From contig PWNM01000629.1 of the NCBI GenBank assembly GCA_003557825.1, forward strand, positions 1 to 8,742: DNA of 8,742 nt, read 5' to 3'. Made by a program: the position numbers and the translations under genes. Below are positions 6,465 through 8,742 of this stretch, one piece after another. The DNA is from Candidatus Hydrogenedentota bacterium (lineage in GTDB: Bacteria > Hydrogenedentota > Hydrogenedentia > Hydrogenedentales > SLHB01). The notes beneath the pieces are model-generated. The model searched no databases. It had not been told where the DNA came from and saw only the letters and a program-made list of their open reading frames with translations. How positions within the stretch are numbered: the stretch's first letter is position 1; every line of letters begins with the position of its first letter.

Positions 6465-8402
6465 ATGAGGCTTGTACGCATCGGCGTGGCCGGCGTATCG
6501 GTAAAAGTGGGGGATTTCGCGGGTAACTGCGCCCGGATCGAGGCTATCGTCGAAGCGGCCCGCGCCAAAGGCTGTCAGCTGCTCGTAACACCGGAGCTAT
6601 GCGTTTCGGGCTATAGTCTCGAAGACCGGGTCTGGTGGCCGGATATTGCTCGGCGAAGCTGGCAAGCCGTTCAACGTCTCGCCAAGGCCTGCGAAGGCAT
6701 TCATGTTTTTGTCGGCCTGCCCGTTCACCACGATTCAATGATGTACAACGGGGCGGCCCTTTTGGCGGATGGCGCAGTCCACGGACTCGTGCTAAAGAAA
6801 CACCTGCCCACATACAGCATCTTCTACGAAGGCCGCAACTGGACCGCCTGGCACGAGGGCGTGACCACCATTAACGGCGTACCCGCAGGCGATCTCGTGT
6901 TCCGTATGCCGTTCGGCATGGTCAGCGCCGAGATATGCGAGGATCTCTGGTCGGCCAAAATCCCGGCGCAAGCGCGCGTGCTCGCCGGAGCCGAGATCAT
7001 CTGTAACCTCAGCGCGTCGCCTTTCACTCCACGGAAAAACGACCAACGCCGACGCCTCGTACGAAATGCCGCCGAAGGCCTGGCCTGCGTCTACGCCTAT
7101 TCCAACCTACTTGGGCTCGACAACAGCCGTTTGGTCTTCGACGGAGGCGGTTTCCTGGCCACGCCCAACGGCATTGTGGCGGAAGGAACCATTCTCGAAC
7201 AGTCCTACTGGACGCTAACGACCGGCGTAGTCAACCTCGACGACATCTCGCGGGCCCGGGCCGAAAACAGCACGTGGCGCTTGTATGCCGCCCAAAAACA
7301 AAACCTGGGTGGCGTCGAGGTTATTACCGTGAACAGCGGAGCCTATTCCGCCCCGAGCGCCGCCGACTACGCGGCTCAGTTGCCCCCCAGTTTTTTCTGG
7401 CCGCCGGAACCCTCAGAAAATCTAAGCCAACAGAGCGAGACCACAGCGTATCTTGATGAGCTTTATAACGCCTTGGTGTTGGGTTTACGGGACTACTTCG
7501 AGAAGGTAGGCGTCTTTCAGCGGTTCCTTGTGGCCCTCTCAGGCGGTCGGGACAGCGCCCTGTGCTTGCTGCTCGCCGTTGATGCGGCCAAGGCGATGAA
7601 CGAAGGCCGCGACGCCGAGCGCTACGCCGAGCGAGTCTGGACGGTTTATCTGCCCAACGCAGCCTACAGCACCAGCGCCACCCAGGACGCGGCTCGGGAT
7701 CTGGCCAAGGCTTTGGGCGTGCCTTTTAAGGTGGTATCCATCGCCGAGGAATCGGCTGTCGCCCTTGAAAAGGCCGAGGAACTCATGGGGTCACCCGAGG
7801 CCGTCACTCCTTTGGCCAAACAAAATCTCCAGGCCCGGGTCCGCGGCAATATGATGCTCAATTGGGCCAACAACGCGGGCGGACTGTTGCTCGTTACATC
7901 CAACCTGAGTGAGGCGGCCGTGGGTTATACCACCACAGGCGGCGACAACCAGGGCGGCTATTCGCCTATCGCCAATGTCCCCAAGACCCTTGTAAGCCGG
8001 TTGATCGAACATGTGGCACAAACTCGCGACATCGAAGCACTCAACACCATATTGGCCATTCCGCCCAGCGCCGAACTCGCGCCCGACCAGGAGGACGAAG
8101 CGGATCTCATGCCCTATGTGGTTCTTGACGATCTGCTCTACCTCTTTGCCCGGCGGCGCATGCCTCTTACCGATTGCTGGCGTTTACTGGTCCCACGCCA
8201 TCCGAACCATGACCCCGAACAGCTCCGAACCTGGACCGCGTCGTTCGGTAAACTCTTCGCCTTCAACCAGTGGAAGCGCGAACAGCTCCCCGTAGCGCTC
8301 AAGGTCATGGACCTGGACCTCGACCCGAAAAGCGGTTTCCGGTTCCCGGTGACCCAAAGCATCGACGACGAACTTGAGGAATTGAGCAACGCAACATTAT
8401 GA
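6465..8402 (+). CDS. nadE: Glutamine-dependent NAD+ synthetase
   Basis: It catalyses the last step of NAD+ synthesis: it amidates nicotinic acid adenine dinucleotide with ATP, using ammonia released from glutamine, in the cytosol. The 645-residue product has both domains. The N-terminal nitrilase-type glutaminase shows the Glu-Lys-Cys triad: E44 in TPELCVSGY, K111 in KKHLPTYSIFYEGR and C158 in SAEICEDLW. The C-terminal synthetase domain starts near 330 with the ATP-binding P-loop LSGGRDSA (358-365). It continues through ARVRGNMM, TSNLSEAAVGY (478-488), GGDNQGGYSPIA and KT, and PPSAELAP. All are expected family features, and the length matches the two-domain bacterial form. ATG at 6465 is preferred because GGGGAG ends seven bases upstream; an in-frame ATG at 6450 has no such site. 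It is divergent from the kinase gene and followed 52 bp later by a hydrolase-like gene, an unusual setting for this housekeeping enzyme. No defects are seen. Confidence 0.95.
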   Translation: MRLVRIGVAGVSVKVGDFAGNCARIEAIVEAARAKGCQLLVTPELCVSGYSLEDRVWWPDIARRSWQAVQRLAKACEGIHVFVGLPVHHDSMMYNGAALLADGAVHGLVLKKHLPTYSIFYEGRNWTAWHEGVTTINGVPAGDLVFRMPFGMVSAEICEDLWSAKIPAQARVLAGAEIICNLSASPFTPRKNDQRRRLVRNAAEGLACVYAYSNLLGLDNSRLVFDGGGFLATPNGIVAEGTILEQSYWTLTTGVVNLDDISRARAENSTWRLYAAQKQNLGGVEVITVNSGAYSAPSAADYAAQLPPSFFWPPEPSENLSQQSETTAYLDELYNALVLGLRDYFEKVGVFQRFLVALSGGRDSALCLLLAVDAAKAMNEGRDAERYAERVWTVYLPNAAYSTSATQDAARDLAKALGVPFKVVSIAEESAVALEKAEELMGSPEAVTPLAKQNLQARVRGNMMLNWANNAGGLLLVTSNLSEAAVGYTTTGGDNQGGYSPIANVPKTLVSRLIEHVAQTRDIEALNTILAIPPSAELAPDQEDEADLMPYVVLDDLLYLFARRRMPLTDCWRLLVPRHPNHDPEQLRTWTASFGKLFAFNQWKREQLPVALKVMDLDLDPKSGFRFPVTQSIDDELEELSNATL

Positions 8403-8454
8403 TGCGTTCTTCTGAGTAGGGGAAATCGGAACCATTTGTGAGGGGAAAACCATC

Positions 8455-8742
8455 ATGGGACATTTACGCTTTCGTCAGGTTCACCTGGACTTCCACACGT
8501 CGGAGATGATTCCCTCCGTCGGCGAATCCTTCGACCCGGAGGCCTTCGCTCGGACCCTCAAAGAGGCTCATGTCGATTCGGTTACCCTCTTCGCCCGCTG
8601 CCACCACGGCATGATCTACTACGACACGGATCTACCGGCCAAACACCCGGGCCTTGATTTCGACCTCTTGCGCAAACAAATCGAAGCCTGCCATGCCGTT
8701 GATATTCGCACGCCCATCTACATCTCGGCCGGCTTTGACGAA
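8455..8742 (+). CDS. Glycoside hydrolase-like TIM-barrel protein, N-terminal part (runs off window)
   Basis: The first 96 codons of a longer gene are present. The sequence resembles the start of a TIM barrel of the GH29/GH42-like kind. RQVHLDFHTSE (7-17) gives the first strand. FDPEAFARTLKEAHVDSVTLFAR (26-48) is a helix and strand, and CHHGMIYYDT (49-58) recalls the HHDG substrate-binding stretch of alpha-L-fucosidases. HPGLDFDLLRKQIEACH (64-80) leads to the next strand, TPIYISAGFDE. There is no signal peptide, so the enzyme looks cytosolic. The start ATG has AGGGGA (8441-8446) eight bases upstream. It is 52 bp after nadE with no hairpin between, so it is probably in the same transcript. The catalytic residues lie beyond the window. 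Substrate is unknown, and the enzymatic role is inference from the fold-like pattern. Confidence 0.75.
   Translation, partial: MGHLRFRQVHLDFHTSEMIPSVGESFDPEAFARTLKEAHVDSVTLFARCHHGMIYYDTDLPAKHPGLDFDLLRKQIEACHAVDIRTPIYISAGFDE

Overview
The window looks like a mosaic of two unlike parts. The left part, about 1 to 1278, has an actinobacterial look: it is GC-rich (43 of 60 bases in 241-300) and holds a HAD-type phosphatase gene that loses its 3' end, a palindrome-rich gap, and a small lysine-rich protein with a good ribosome binding site. The right part, 1280 to 8742, is a carbohydrate-type gene cluster from a moderately GC-rich bacterium (29 of 60 bases in 4381-4440). I cannot place its phylum from sequence alone. 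The two parts meet right after the stop codon at 1278. The first gene of the right part is already inside a protein domain there, so it has lost its natural start. This is either a real rearrangement or a chimeric assembly.

Layout: truncated HAD hydrolase (125-646, +); palindrome cluster (578-626) and intergenic region to 843; small basic coiled-coil protein (844-1278, +); 5'-truncated TIM-barrel glycoside hydrolase-like protein with two C-terminal carbohydrate-binding-like repeats (1280-3682, +); DUF1576-type membrane protein with an internal duplication (3705-4991, +); small acidic hypothetical protein (5003-5359, +); convergent PfkB-family sugar (phosphate) kinase of the LacC/FruK group (5366-6301, -); divergent intergenic region with a hairpin (6302-6464); glutamine-dependent NAD+ synthetase (6465-8402, +); and the first 96 codons of a second glycoside hydrolase-like protein (8455-8742, +).

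The first three right-hand genes are closely spaced (22 and 11 bp) and look like one operon. nadE and the second hydrolase (52 bp apart, no hairpin between) look like another. Working model (inference): the membrane protein, perhaps with its small acidic partner, moves a glycan-derived solute; one or both hydrolases trim glycosides; the LacC/FruK-type kinase commits a sugar phosphate to glycolysis; NadE supplies NAD+. The most interesting candidate for an undescribed system is the DUF1576 protein paired with the small acidic protein. There is no tRNA, rRNA, CRISPR array or recognisable transposase in the window.
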